Source: Fodinibius sp052060035
GTDB lineage: Bacteria; Bacteroidota; Rhodothermia; Balneolales; Balneolaceae
Assembly (NCBI RefSeq): GCF_052060035.1
Contig: NZ_JBPOEA010000001.1
Coordinates: 62,001 to 126,000 of the forward strand
Direction of reading: 5' to 3'
Length of the DNA stretch: 64,000 bases
Below the pieces are notes generated by a model that was not told the DNA's origin, did not search any database, and saw only the letters and a list, made by a program, of their open reading frames with translations. Position 1 is the stretch's first letter; the number at the start of each line of letters is the position of its first letter. The translations under genes and the position numbers were made by a program. This document shows positions 55,473 through 64,000 of the stretch, piece by piece.

Positions 55473-55691
55473 TAACAAATTTTGTGTAAAATTTTTGTTT
55501 CGCATCATTAAAATTTGGGTACAAGTGGAACAGTTTTTGGTAATCAATTTTGTACTCATTTCCTTTAGGACTCCGTCTTAGGACTCTGATAGCCCATTGT
55601 AGAGGAAATATTTTCCGCATATCGTCGCAGGTCATCAACTGTCGGGGAGCATAAAAGGCTTCATCTTTTATAGGTGAGGCCTTTTTTATTT
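55473..55691. repeat. Direct repeat element, copy B
   Basis: Second copy of the element at 51739-51954, same orientation. It ends GTCGGGGAGCATAAAAGGC plus hairpin (AAAAGGCTTCA/TGAGGCCTTTT) and T tract. Its minus strand has an open frame of about 52 codons from ATG 55620 with PLQWAIRVLRRSPKGNEYK and DYQKLFHLYPNFNDAKQKF. An extra short stretch near 55625-55637 distinguishes it from copy A. Confidence 0.85.
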
Positions 55692-55800
55692 TGTGATAGT
55701 CTTTTCACAACTGATTATAGGCTATATGTTACATTTCAATCATGATAGTTTTATCCACTGTTATTAAGATACTCAGTTACGAAGAAATTCGATTATCTAA

Positions 55801-55814
55801 TGAAATCGATTACA
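55801..55814. promoter_or_regulatory. LacI-type operator upstream of the regulator gene
   Basis: TGAAATCGATTACA is palindromic but for one pair and shares half-sites TGAAA/TTACA with the operators at 57058 and 57115. It lies 46 nt before the LacI gene, consistent with autoregulation. Confidence 0.55.
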
Positions 55815-55859
55815 TTCTATGTATATTCCAAAGTTATTTTAAACCTATTTAATTAAGGC

Positions 55860-56879
55860 ATGGGTAACAATAAAAAATATACGGTAGAAGATGTGGCAAG
55901 GGAGGCTGACGTATCTACAGCGACAGTCTCAAGGGTATTTAGTGGGTCAGCAAAGGTTAACAAAGAAACTACAGAAAAAGTACTTCAAGCTGCCAAAAAG
56001 TTGGATTATCGTCCCAATAGAGTGGCTAGTAGACTTCGGGGTAAGGGGGGACATTCAAAAGTTTTGGGATTAATTGTGACTGATTTGCAAAACCCATTCT
56101 TCTCAGATATTGCTCGAGGTGTAGGAGATATAGCCTATGAAAATGATCATGGCGTGATTGTTTGTAATACAGATGAAGATCCCGAAAAGGAGCGCTTTTA
56201 TCTGGAGACATTGCTTTCAGAAAAGGTAGCAGGATTAATAATTGCGCCTACTATAGGCAACAAAGAATATTTGAGGACAGTAAATCAAACCCTACCGCTG
56301 GTTAGCGTTGATAGACATCTTTCAGACTTTGATGTGGATACTGTCACTGTAAATAATAAAGAAGGGTCATATCTTGCAGTTAAAAGATTATTGGAGTTAG
56401 GCCACAAACGAATTGGTATTGTTTGTGGCATAGAAGGCATTTTAACGACCGAAGAAAGATTAAACGGATACAAAAAGGCGCTTAAAGAGGAGAATATATC
56501 TATTAACGATGAGTTAATATTTCATGGTAACTCTAAAGAAAAGGGAGGGGTTGAGGGAGTACGTCATTTACTGAATATTACCGAACCACCTACTGCCATT
56601 TATTCAACCAATAATCTGATGACACTGGGGATATATGAAGAACTTTACAGACAAAATGTAAAGGTACCCAACGATGTTGCTATTGTTGGTTTTGATGATA
56701 TGTCCTGGGCAACTGCACTTAACCCACCACTTACAGCAGTTCGACAGCCAGGGTATGAATTAGGAGCTACAGCAGTGGAACTTTTGCTAAAACGATTGTC
56801 AAATCCCAATCGACCCATTTCTAATACTGTGTTGAAGGCTGAGCTTATCATTCGCCATTCTTGCGGAAATCCTAAGTGA
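55860..56879 (+). CDS. LacI family transcriptional regulator of the fructan locus
   Basis: The 339-residue protein has the LacI helix-turn-helix (YTVEDVAREADVSTATVSRVFSG, about 7-29), the hinge helix KLDYRPNRVASRLR and a periplasmic-binding-protein-like effector domain (LGLIVTDLQNPFFSDIARG, VPNDVAIVGFDDM, TAVRQPGYELG). It should bind palindromic sites with a CG centre, several of which are seen nearby, and release them on binding a sugar, probably fructose or a fructo-oligosaccharide (inferred from susCD-GH32 downstream). Confidence 0.93.
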   Translation: MGNNKKYTVEDVAREADVSTATVSRVFSGSAKVNKETTEKVLQAAKKLDYRPNRVASRLRGKGGHSKVLGLIVTDLQNPFFSDIARGVGDIAYENDHGVIVCNTDEDPEKERFYLETLLSEKVAGLIIAPTIGNKEYLRTVNQTLPLVSVDRHLSDFDVDTVTVNNKEGSYLAVKRLLELGHKRIGIVCGIEGILTTEERLNGYKKALKEENISINDELIFHGNSKEKGGVEGVRHLLNITEPPTAIYSTNNLMTLGIYEELYRQNVKVPNDVAIVGFDDMSWATALNPPLTAVRQPGYELGATAVELLLKRLSNPNRPISNTVLKAELIIRHSCGNPK

Positions 56880-56922
56880 TCACTCTTATGTGCTTATAAT
56901 GGAGCTACGCGCACAAATTAAT

Positions 56923-56936
56923 TGTAAACGTTTACA
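56923..56936. promoter_or_regulatory. LacI-type operator 1 before susC
   Basis: TGTAAACGTTTACA is a perfect 14-bp palindrome with a central CG, the classic LacI/GalR form. It is 44 nt after the regulator gene and 261 nt before susC. Confidence 0.7.
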
Positions 56937-57057
56937 TTTTATTTTAAAAAAAGTAGTAGTAAGGAATGGCTTCCTATTAAAAATGCCCTTATAAAGGCTT
57001 ATATACCGATAATAGAGTAGGTAATCATTAATTTTTGCAAAGGTATTGATTTTATTG

Positions 57058-57071
57058 TGAAAACGTTTACA
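57058..57071. promoter_or_regulatory. LacI-type operator 2 before susC
   Basis: TGAAAACGTTTACA differs from operator 1 at one position. The centre-to-centre distance to operator 1 is 135 bp, compatible with looping repression. Confidence 0.65.
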
Positions 57072-57114
57072 TATTTAAAATGAATTTGATGTAGCTGTTA
57101 TTATGTCTCAGTAA

Positions 57115-57128
57115 TGTAACCGGTTTCA
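57115..57128. promoter_or_regulatory. LacI-type operator 3 before susC
   Basis: TGTAACCGGTTTCA is palindromic except for one pair and uses the same half-sites. It lies 69 nt upstream of the susC start, where it could overlap the leader or promoter. Confidence 0.55.
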
Positions 57129-57196
57129 CAAAGTTACATCAAGATAAAATGGGATTATCACTTAGCAGGAAATAAAAAATGAAAAGGGGATAATTT

Positions 57197-60100
57197 ATGA
57201 GAAAAGTTAATCTTAAGTTAGGGATTTGCTTAGTTATAGTTTCTCTCGTGGTTTTATTTCGAGGACAAGTAAAGGCTCAGGATTCAGATACAAATCACAC
57301 TGTAACTGGAGTGGTTATAGATGCTGACAATGGGAATTCATTACCCGGCGTTAATATATCTGTAAAAGGCACAACACGGGGTACAGCAACTGATTCAGAG
57401 GGATTCTATCAGCTGACAACTCCCTCGGAAACAGATACGCTTGTATTTTCTTTTATTGGATACGCAACGCTGGAAATCCCGATTGAGGGTCGCTCAGAAG
57501 TCAATGTAGAATTGAGTTCTCGAGCTCTTACCGGGGAAGAGATTGTAGTTACCGGTTATGGCGTTGAACGTAGAGATGAATTGACCGGATCCATATCCAG
57601 CGTAAATCCGGAAGATATAGCCGATATTTCAACCCATAATCCTTTACAGAGTTTACAGGGACGAGTATCCGGTTTAAATATTACCAGAGATGGAACTCCC
57701 GGAGGTGGTACTCAGCAGGTTCTTATTCGTGGGATAAGTACGCTCGGAGATAATGAACCACTTTATATTATTGACGGTCAGCCTGTTGAAAGGCGACGCT
57801 TTGATCTGTTGTCTTCCAATGAAATTGAGTCTATCCAAGTTTTAAAAGATGCTTCTGCCGCTTCTATTTATGGGTCAAGAGCCTCAAATGGGGTGATTAT
57901 TGTCACTACGAAAAAGGGACAATCTGATCAACTACGGTTGGAGTTCAATACCCGAACTACATTTGAAAGCCAGTATCCAACGGTAGATGTAATGAATACC
58001 GAACAGCGGGGAAGAGCAGCTTGGCGTGCCTCGGTAAATGATGGTGCAGATCCAAACGATCAAGTGCATTATGACTATGATTGGCAGATGCAGGATGGTC
58101 AGCCTGTACTTAACAATATCCAAACGGTGGAATGGCTTGATCAAAATGTACAAGGTGGTATACGAGCTTCCGATACTGATTGGTTTGATGTTATTACCCG
58201 AAACGGACTTAGTACGGAAAATAACATCTCATTATCCACTGGTGGCGAAAACTATAGCTTGATGACTGCGGTAGGTCATAATTATCAAAAAGGGGTTGTT
58301 AAATTTAATGATTTTGAAAGGTACACGCTCCGCCTGAATTCATCCCTTGATTTATTAGATGGTAAACTGACGATTGGAGAAAACATGCAGCTGGCAAGGA
58401 GCGAACAGACTCCCTTTTCTGATTATGTGTTTGGTGGAAATCCTTTGAGTACAGCTACGTTACTCCATCCCATAATACCTGTGTATGCTGAAGATGGGAG
58501 CTTTGCTGGGCCAATTGGCGGGGGCTTGTCCGACCGGTTGAACCCCTTGGCTACCTCATCATTTCAACAAGATGATCAAAATGAGATACGATCAGTTTAT
58601 GGAAGTCTGTACGCTGATTTAAGCATAACGGATAATTTAGAATTCAGTACAAATTTTTCCGTCGATTATGACGAGGAAGTGCAGGTCGTAACACTTGAGC
58701 AATTTAACATTGGGTTTCTTTCTCGTGACCCCAATAGGCTGGTGCAGGATAACCGAAAAACATCGAATTGGACATGGTCTAATACACTTAATTATTCATT
58801 TGATCTTGGGGAACACAGCACGGAAATACTGGCTGGCGTGGAAGCAAACCGCAGTGATACCGAATTTCTTTCGGCAGAACGGCAGGATTTTTTGCTGGAA
58901 ACTGATAATTTCTGGGAATTTGATGCGGGATCCGGTCCAATGAGTGTGTCGGGCACTTCCACAGGTTTCAGATTGTTATCTTACTTTTCCAAGATTAATT
59001 ATAATTATAGCAATAGGTACTTAGCAACCGCAACTTTCCGATATGACGGTTCTTCTCGCTTTGGTGAAGATAAGCGGTTTGGTTTTTTTCCCGCTTTTTC
59101 TTTGGGTTGGAGAATTACTAACGAAAATTTCTTTAGGAATAGTGATAGTTTCGACTTTATATCCGACCTGAAGTTGAGGGTTGGTGCCGGTCGTATGGGA
59201 AATCAGCGTATCGATGATAACGCTCCTTTTGCTTTCTTTACTCCTGCCTACGGCACCGCCGAGTTTTTATGCTGTGGCGCATTTGGTAGACCTACCGGCA
59301 CAGCTTATGCTCTTGGCGGCCAACAAACGGGAGAACTTCCTTCCGGTATTAAACAAGTTCAACGAGCCAATCCTAATTTGAACTGGGAAGAAACAGATGA
59401 AGTGAATGTTGGTTTGGATTTCGGTTTATTTGACCAGCAGTTAACTGGTTCATTTGATTATTTTATACGCGAAACTCGTGATATCTTGGTTCTTCCACCA
59501 CGTTTAGCTGTACTTGGAGAAGGCTCAGATAGGTGGGAAAATGGAGCCACAATGGAAAACCGTGGGTGGGAGGTTTCTCTAACTTACGATGATGTTATTG
59601 GAGAGTTGGGCTATAGCTTTACAACTTCACTTTCCTCATCTAAAGATGAAATAACATTTGTACCGGAATCTGTTGTTCGAGATTTCCCCGGGAATGTGGA
59701 AAAAACTATTGTTGGTCGTTCCATAACTGCTAATTTTGGATATGTAGCCGATGGGATTTTTCAAAATGAGCAAGAAGTGCAAGCACATGCTGATCAACCT
59801 GGAAAAGGAGTTGGTCGACTACGGTTTAAGGATCTAAACAACGACGGCACAATTAACAGCCTCGACCAGGATTGGTTGGGTAATGAGCTTCCGGATCTTC
59901 AATACGGGCTTCAAGGTAATTTCAGTTACAAACAGTTTCGTTTGTCCTTCTATCTCCAAGGAGTTTACGGTGTTGAACGGTTTAACCCTGTTAAACCCAG
60001 ATTATTCTATGGGGTTGGGACCAACTCAGGTGAGAATTTATTAACTCGTGCTCTTGATGCCTGGACCCCGGAGAATCCCGACTCGGATATTCCAGCTTTA

Positions 60101-60370
60101 TCTCTCGACAATGCCAATAATGAGGCCAGAATGTCTTCATTTATGATTGAAGATATGTCGTATGTAAAACTTCGCAACCTCCGGCTGGAATACACCTTGC
60201 CCTCAGCTCTTCAGGAATCTTTAGGGCTAACGAATGCACGAGTGCATGTGTCGGGAGGCGAACTATTTACAATCTCCTCCAGTGATTTTACGGGGGGAGA
60301 CCCTGAAAATCCCGGATCATTTTATCCGCTTCCCCGGACATTTACCTTTGGTTTTAATTTAGCTTTTTAA
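57197..60370 (+). CDS. susC: SusC/RagA family TonB-dependent transporter
   Basis: The 1057-residue outer-membrane protein has a signal peptide (ending QVKAQ), a carboxypeptidase-regulatory-like domain (about 36-110; VTGVVIDADNGNSLPGVNISVKGT), the TonB box/plug (GEEIVVTGYGVERRDELTGS, PLQSLQGRVSGLNI, DASAASIYGSRASNGVIIVTTKKG) and a barrel ending FTFGFNLAF. With SusD it imports oligosaccharides with energy from TonB. Preceding operators and the following GH32 gene point to fructan. Confidence 0.96.
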   Translation: MRKVNLKLGICLVIVSLVVLFRGQVKAQDSDTNHTVTGVVIDADNGNSLPGVNISVKGTTRGTATDSEGFYQLTTPSETDTLVFSFIGYATLEIPIEGRSEVNVELSSRALTGEEIVVTGYGVERRDELTGSISSVNPEDIADISTHNPLQSLQGRVSGLNITRDGTPGGGTQQVLIRGISTLGDNEPLYIIDGQPVERRRFDLLSSNEIESIQVLKDASAASIYGSRASNGVIIVTTKKGQSDQLRLEFNTRTTFESQYPTVDVMNTEQRGRAAWRASVNDGADPNDQVHYDYDWQMQDGQPVLNNIQTVEWLDQNVQGGIRASDTDWFDVITRNGLSTENNISLSTGGENYSLMTAVGHNYQKGVVKFNDFERYTLRLNSSLDLLDGKLTIGENMQLARSEQTPFSDYVFGGNPLSTATLLHPIIPVYAEDGSFAGPIGGGLSDRLNPLATSSFQQDDQNEIRSVYGSLYADLSITDNLEFSTNFSVDYDEEVQVVTLEQFNIGFLSRDPNRLVQDNRKTSNWTWSNTLNYSFDLGEHSTEILAGVEANRSDTEFLSAERQDFLLETDNFWEFDAGSGPMSVSGTSTGFRLLSYFSKINYNYSNRYLATATFRYDGSSRFGEDKRFGFFPAFSLGWRITNENFFRNSDSFDFISDLKLRVGAGRMGNQRIDDNAPFAFFTPAYGTAEFLCCGAFGRPTGTAYALGGQQTGELPSGIKQVQRANPNLNWEETDEVNVGLDFGLFDQQLTGSFDYFIRETRDILVLPPRLAVLGEGSDRWENGATMENRGWEVSLTYDDVIGELGYSFTTSLSSSKDEITFVPESVVRDFPGNVEKTIVGRSITANFGYVADGIFQNEQEVQAHADQPGKGVGRLRFKDLNNDGTINSLDQDWLGNELPDLQYGLQGNFSYKQFRLSFYLQGVYGVERFNPVKPRLFYGVGTNSGENLLTRALDAWTPENPDSDIPALSLDNANNEARMSSFMIEDMSYVKLRNLRLEYTLPSALQESLGLTNARVHVSGGELFTISSSDFTGGDPENPGSFYPLPRTFTFGFNLAF

Positions 60371-60440
60371 GTCTGGAATTATACGCAATGCGCAAAACAA
60401 GATTAGCTTCCAATAAATTAAAAATAACAGGAAAAATATT

Positions 60441-62198
60441 ATGTCTTTATTAAAAGGTAGATCAGTGATTTTTGCCACACTTCTTTTGCTGTTAATGTTG
60501 ACAGGATGTGATAACTTCTTGGATTATAGTCCCAGTGGGGTTATAAATGAAGAAAATATAGAGGGTGTAGATGGTATTGAACAATTGACAACGTCCGCCT
60601 ATGCTGCGCTTGGTAATTCGGACTGGCTTTATTCCTATGAGTCTAATTGGCTATATGGAAGTGTACGCTCTGATGATGCCTATAAAGGTGGCGGAAGTTT
60701 GGGTGATCAGGCTGAAATGGACTGGTATGAACGATTCGTTTTTATTCAGGAAGACCAGGGATACCAACAACGTGCATGGCAAGCACTTTTTGCTGGAATT
60801 GAGCGAGCAAATCTGGCTTTGCGAAAGATAGACGAAGTGAGGGAAGGAGGCCTTGAAGATTCAACATATCCTCTGCAGCAACGAGAGGCTGAAATGCATT
60901 TCCTAAGAGGTCACTTTTATTTTCGACTGGTTCTTCTGTTCAAAAACGTGCCTTGGATTGATAGGACCATGACGATTGAAGAAGTATCCGAAGTCTCTAA
61001 TGTTAAATTTACTCGGGATGAGTTGCTCGATAATATCGCGGATGAATTTCAGTTTGCAAAAGATAATTTACCCGATATGCAGGAAGAAGTTGGTAGGGCA
61101 AGTGCCGTATCAGCAGCAGCTTATTTAGCTCGAACTCGGCTATATCAAGCCTATGAACAGGATGAAAATCATAATGTGATAAATATCAACCAGGATCGAT
61201 TAAACGAAGTTATTGATGAAGCTGATTATGTAATCAATTCCGGCAAACATGATCTTTTCGATGACTTCGCCAAAAACTTTATCACTGAATATGATAATGG
61301 GCCTGAATCAGTATTTGCAGTCCAACATTCTTTTGATGATGGGACAGAACAAGGTGGTAGGATGAACTATGAGCATGGCTTGAATTATAATATGGCATCA
61401 GAATATGGTTGCTGCTGGTTTCATATACCCAGTCATAATTTAGTAAATGCGTTCAAGACCGATGAAAATACTGGATTACCTTTGTTTGATACCTTCAATG
61501 ATGAGATGGTCAGCGATACTGATCCGAATGCTTATCAAGAACGGACATTTGATCCTCGTCTCAGCCATACGGTTGCCATTCCCGGCCATCCCTTTAAATA
61601 TGACTCAGACTGGCTTTATGAAACCGGCTGGGCACGACAACCGGAGCTCTATGGTTCCCATGCTACGATGAAAGAAGTGCAACATCCTGATCAACCGGGT
61701 ACCCAATCTTGGGGGCCTTTCTGGGGGAGCGCAAAGAATGTCGACATCATTCGATATTCGGATGTATTGCTGATGAAAGCAGAGGCATTGATACAGACAG
61801 GCCAGCAAAATGAGGCACTGCCCTTAATCAATCAGATTAGAGAGCGTGCAGCAGAGAGTACGGATATGGTGAGGTATTCGGATGGGTCTGCACCGGCTGA
61901 CTATTTTATCGAACCGTATCGGGATGGTGACAACATCAACTGGACTCAAGATAATGCGCTGGAAGCTCTTCAATGGGAGCGCAGGTTGGAATTTGCAATG
62001 GAAAGTTGGCGCTTTTTTGACCTGGTTCGATGGGGAATTGCTGAGGAAGTACTTAATGATTATTTCCAAGTGGAACAAGAAAGAAGATCATATCTTGGTG
62101 AAGCCCACTTCGAGGCCAACAAAAATGAATACCTACCTATTCCACAACAGGAGATCGTTTTAAGTGAAGGGTTATATGAGCAAAATCCAGGTTATTGA
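60441..62198 (+). CDS. susD: SusD/RagB family nutrient-binding lipoprotein
   Basis: The 585-residue protein has a lipoprotein signal (LLMLTGC, Cys23) followed at once by DNFLDYSPSG, a SusD start. Helical TPR-like part (EMHFLRGHFYFRLVLLFKNVPWID) and the C-terminal RagB pattern (DIIRYSDVLLMKAEALIQ, ALEALQWERRLEFAMESWRFFDLVRW, LPIPQQEI) are all present. It covers SusC as the glycan-capturing lid. It lies 70 nt after susC. Confidence 0.96.
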   Translation: MSLLKGRSVIFATLLLLLMLTGCDNFLDYSPSGVINEENIEGVDGIEQLTTSAYAALGNSDWLYSYESNWLYGSVRSDDAYKGGGSLGDQAEMDWYERFVFIQEDQGYQQRAWQALFAGIERANLALRKIDEVREGGLEDSTYPLQQREAEMHFLRGHFYFRLVLLFKNVPWIDRTMTIEEVSEVSNVKFTRDELLDNIADEFQFAKDNLPDMQEEVGRASAVSAAAYLARTRLYQAYEQDENHNVININQDRLNEVIDEADYVINSGKHDLFDDFAKNFITEYDNGPESVFAVQHSFDDGTEQGGRMNYEHGLNYNMASEYGCCWFHIPSHNLVNAFKTDENTGLPLFDTFNDEMVSDTDPNAYQERTFDPRLSHTVAIPGHPFKYDSDWLYETGWARQPELYGSHATMKEVQHPDQPGTQSWGPFWGSAKNVDIIRYSDVLLMKAEALIQTGQQNEALPLINQIRERAAESTDMVRYSDGSAPADYFIEPYRDGDNINWTQDNALEALQWERRLEFAMESWRFFDLVRWGIAEEVLNDYFQVEQERRSYLGEAHFEANKNEYLPIPQQEIVLSEGLYEQNPGY

Positions 62199-62296
62199 TA
62201 GGCAAATTAAAGTTCCTGCATTCGCTGTGATTAAAGAGTAAATCCAGTCTGATTTGCTGCAGCAGAGGGAACCTAATAACAAAACCATGAAATATT

Positions 62297-64000
62297 ATGG
62301 AATGGACCCTAAAAAACCGCCTTTTTGCTATCTATTTTTTAATAGGATTAACTGTTGGGGTGAATGGAGAAATATATGGACAGAAATCAGAGATTAAATC
62401 TGATTATAGTTCACCAATACCTCAATTTGATTTCCCGAATACGTTAGAGGAGCAAGAGGAAGCGTTAAAGAGAAATCCGCTGATACAACGATTTGCAGAG
62501 TCGCGGGAAAGATTATCGGATGATCCATATAGACCAATTTTTCATTTTGTAAATCCAGAAGGAAATCTTAATGATCCAAATGGATTTTCTTTTTGGAATG
62601 GCAATTGGCATCTATTTTACCAAGCCTATCCGCCCGAGGATCCGCGACAGCACTGGGGGCATGCCGTTAGTAAAGATTTGGTACACTGGCGTGATCTGCC
62701 TTTGGCGATATATCCTAATCCCGAAAGGGCATCCTATTCAGGATCTGCTTTAGTAGAGGAAAATAGGGTTATTGTAAATTATCATGGCACTGAAGTTGGT
62801 AATATGGTTGCAATTTCAGATGATCCTCTGCTTTTAAATTGGGACAAGGTTACTGGTGAAGCTGTTATTCCGATGAAAGAAAGAGATTCGGCATTAGTTA
62901 ATGGCGAAGCAAGATCTCATCATGTTTATGATCCATTTTTGTGGAAAGAAGATGATATGTACTATTCTATATCTGGGTGGAGAGATCGTGATGAAAAAAC
63001 TGGCAGATTAGTTGCTACTGCAGAGCTGTATCAGTCACCGGATTTAAAGAACTGGGAATATGTGCATCAATTTGTAGATGGTGACCGCTTTACTATGGTA
63101 GAAGATGATTTGGCATGTCCGTACTTTTGGCCAATTGGTGATCGCTATATTTTACTTTTCTTTAGCCATTATAGCGGTGGACAATATATGCTAGGGGACT
63201 ATGACAAGGAACGAAATAAATTTGTTCCGACTTCCCATGGTTATTTTAATCATGGGCCTGTACGTCCTGGTGGTGTTCATGCACCCTCTGCAACTCCAGA
63301 TGGAGAAGGCGGAGTGGTCACTATTTTTAATATAAACGCTCCAAGAATAAACCCATCAAAAGGTTGGAACCAGATAATGTCCTCTCCAATGCGTCTCACC
63401 TTGAGAGACTCCGATGAGCTCGGCATTGAACCTGCAGGAGATTTTGAATCTTTGCGTTATAATCATCGATCTGTAAAACAGGTGACTCTTCCCGCAAATC
63501 AAGAAATTGTATTGGAAGATATTTCAGGGAATGCCATGGAGCTAAAAGCTAAGATAAATCCTAAAGATGCTCAGCATATTGAATTGAATGTGTTAAAATC
63601 TCCTGATCGAGAGGAGTATACAAGAATTACTTTTTATAATAATACAGGATTTAGAAAACGGGATTCAGGGAATCAGCAAAGCATGCTTTCAATCGATACG
63701 AATAATTCTTCTATACGATCAGATGTACAGTCGAGACCACCTGAAAATGCACCGCTTTATCTTGAAGATGATGAAAACCTTGAACTGCGAATATTTATTG
63801 ATAAAAGTGTGGTCGAACTTTTTGCCAATGGCAAGCAATATGCAGCTGTACGGGTCTATCCTGATCTTGAGGAAAGTGTGGGTGTTTCCATACGATCTCA
63901 GGGGCAGGAAAGTGAGTTGATTTCCTTGGATGCTTGGCAGATGAAAAACACTTGGGAGATATCGGTAGATGAATGGTATGAAAAAAAAGTTTGGCGTTAA
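62297..64000 (+). CDS. Glycoside hydrolase family 32 (fructan beta-fructosidase)
   Basis: The 567-residue exported protein ends exactly with TAA at 63998-64000. It has a signal-like start, a GH32 five-blade propeller and a C-terminal beta-sandwich (LRIFIDKSVVELFANGKQYAAVRVYP). The nucleophile is Asp93 in NLNDPNGF; the transition-state Asp212 lies in YDPFLW. Where classical GH32 has ECPD, this reads VEDDLACPYFW, so Glu269 is the best acid/base candidate. It should release fructose from levan, inulin or sucrose-type sugars; susC-susD lie just upstream. Confidence 0.93.
   Translation: MEWTLKNRLFAIYFLIGLTVGVNGEIYGQKSEIKSDYSSPIPQFDFPNTLEEQEEALKRNPLIQRFAESRERLSDDPYRPIFHFVNPEGNLNDPNGFSFWNGNWHLFYQAYPPEDPRQHWGHAVSKDLVHWRDLPLAIYPNPERASYSGSALVEENRVIVNYHGTEVGNMVAISDDPLLLNWDKVTGEAVIPMKERDSALVNGEARSHHVYDPFLWKEDDMYYSISGWRDRDEKTGRLVATAELYQSPDLKNWEYVHQFVDGDRFTMVEDDLACPYFWPIGDRYILLFFSHYSGGQYMLGDYDKERNKFVPTSHGYFNHGPVRPGGVHAPSATPDGEGGVVTIFNINAPRINPSKGWNQIMSSPMRLTLRDSDELGIEPAGDFESLRYNHRSVKQVTLPANQEIVLEDISGNAMELKAKINPKDAQHIELNVLKSPDREEYTRITFYNNTGFRKRDSGNQQSMLSIDTNNSSIRSDVQSRPPENAPLYLEDDENLELRIFIDKSVVELFANGKQYAAVRVYPDLEESVGVSIRSQGQESELISLDAWQMKNTWEISVDEWYEKKVWR

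Noticed and set aside
1..64000. CRISPR array or defence island
   Set aside because: No series of regularly spaced repeats and no cas, restriction or toxin-antitoxin genes were recognised anywhere in the window.

Overview
The window reads as a chromosome segment of a Bacteroidota-like Gram-negative bacterium, most probably a member of the Balneolaceae/Rhodothermota side (inference from overall protein character, no tree was made). Support comes from a type IX secretion channel (PorV) with a cargo protein carrying a C-terminal sorting domain, a SusC/SusD pair, many outer-membrane barrels and lipoproteins, a Y_Y_Y/propeller sensor kinase, and promoters matching the Bacteroidota form TTTG-N19-TAnnTTTG (clear in front of rplU and, with wider spacing, in front of the tRNA gene).

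Layout. 1-8.1 kb (minus strand): a secretion/envelope operon, porV, an M6-type cargo protein whose zinc site is lost, a gluzincin/propeller/barrel protein, and a partial DUF5683-like gene. 8.1-13.1 kb (minus): two TPR lipoproteins, a trans-sulfuration enzyme and a thiolase, closed by a strong terminator. 13.2-14.5 kb (plus): alpha/beta hydrolase and RidA. 14.5-18 kb (minus): M23 peptidase, FAH-family enzyme, rpmA and rplU. 18-23.3 kb (mostly plus): HEAT-like cyclophilin, PP-loop ATPase, two-domain dCTP deaminase, BFD-like ferredoxin, rsmE. 23.3-32.4 kb (minus): S41 protease, hslU-hslV-rng, murA with a biotinyl-domain protein, a lipoprotein. 32.5-35.2 kb (plus): DUF3108 protein, dut, MFS exporter. 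35.2-40.2 kb (minus): sorbosone-dehydrogenase-like lipoprotein, DPP-IV-like peptidase, PH/SHOCT protein. 40.3-45.7 kb (plus): ccmC-ccmD-ccmE-ccmF, DUF5683-like protein, truA, tRNA-Asn.

Downstream of tRNA-Asn the character changes (45.7-55.8 kb): about 1 kb of decayed mobile-element sequence (IS3 fragment, possible tyrosine recombinase tail), a large sensor kinase, an internally deleted receiver remnant, a receiver-PP2C phosphatase, and two direct copies of a ~215 bp element (51.74 and 55.47 kb) that bracket a barrel protein, a three-domain fasciclin lipoprotein and a small lipoprotein. This looks like an accessory island, possibly tRNA-anchored.

55.8-64 kb is a fructan utilisation locus: LacI-type regulator, SusC, SusD and a GH32 fructosidase, with four LacI-type operator palindromes in the two regulatory gaps. 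The regulator most likely represses susC-susD-GH32 until fructan-derived sugar is present. SusC/SusD would import oligosaccharide, and the exported GH32 enzyme would release fructose.

Most interesting points: the M6 protein with HExxH replaced, terminator-like perfect hairpins inside two signal-peptide coding regions, the 45-codon deleted receiver between kinase and phosphatase, the paired repeat, the CxxxY variant of CcmE, and the palindromic operator set of the fructan locus.
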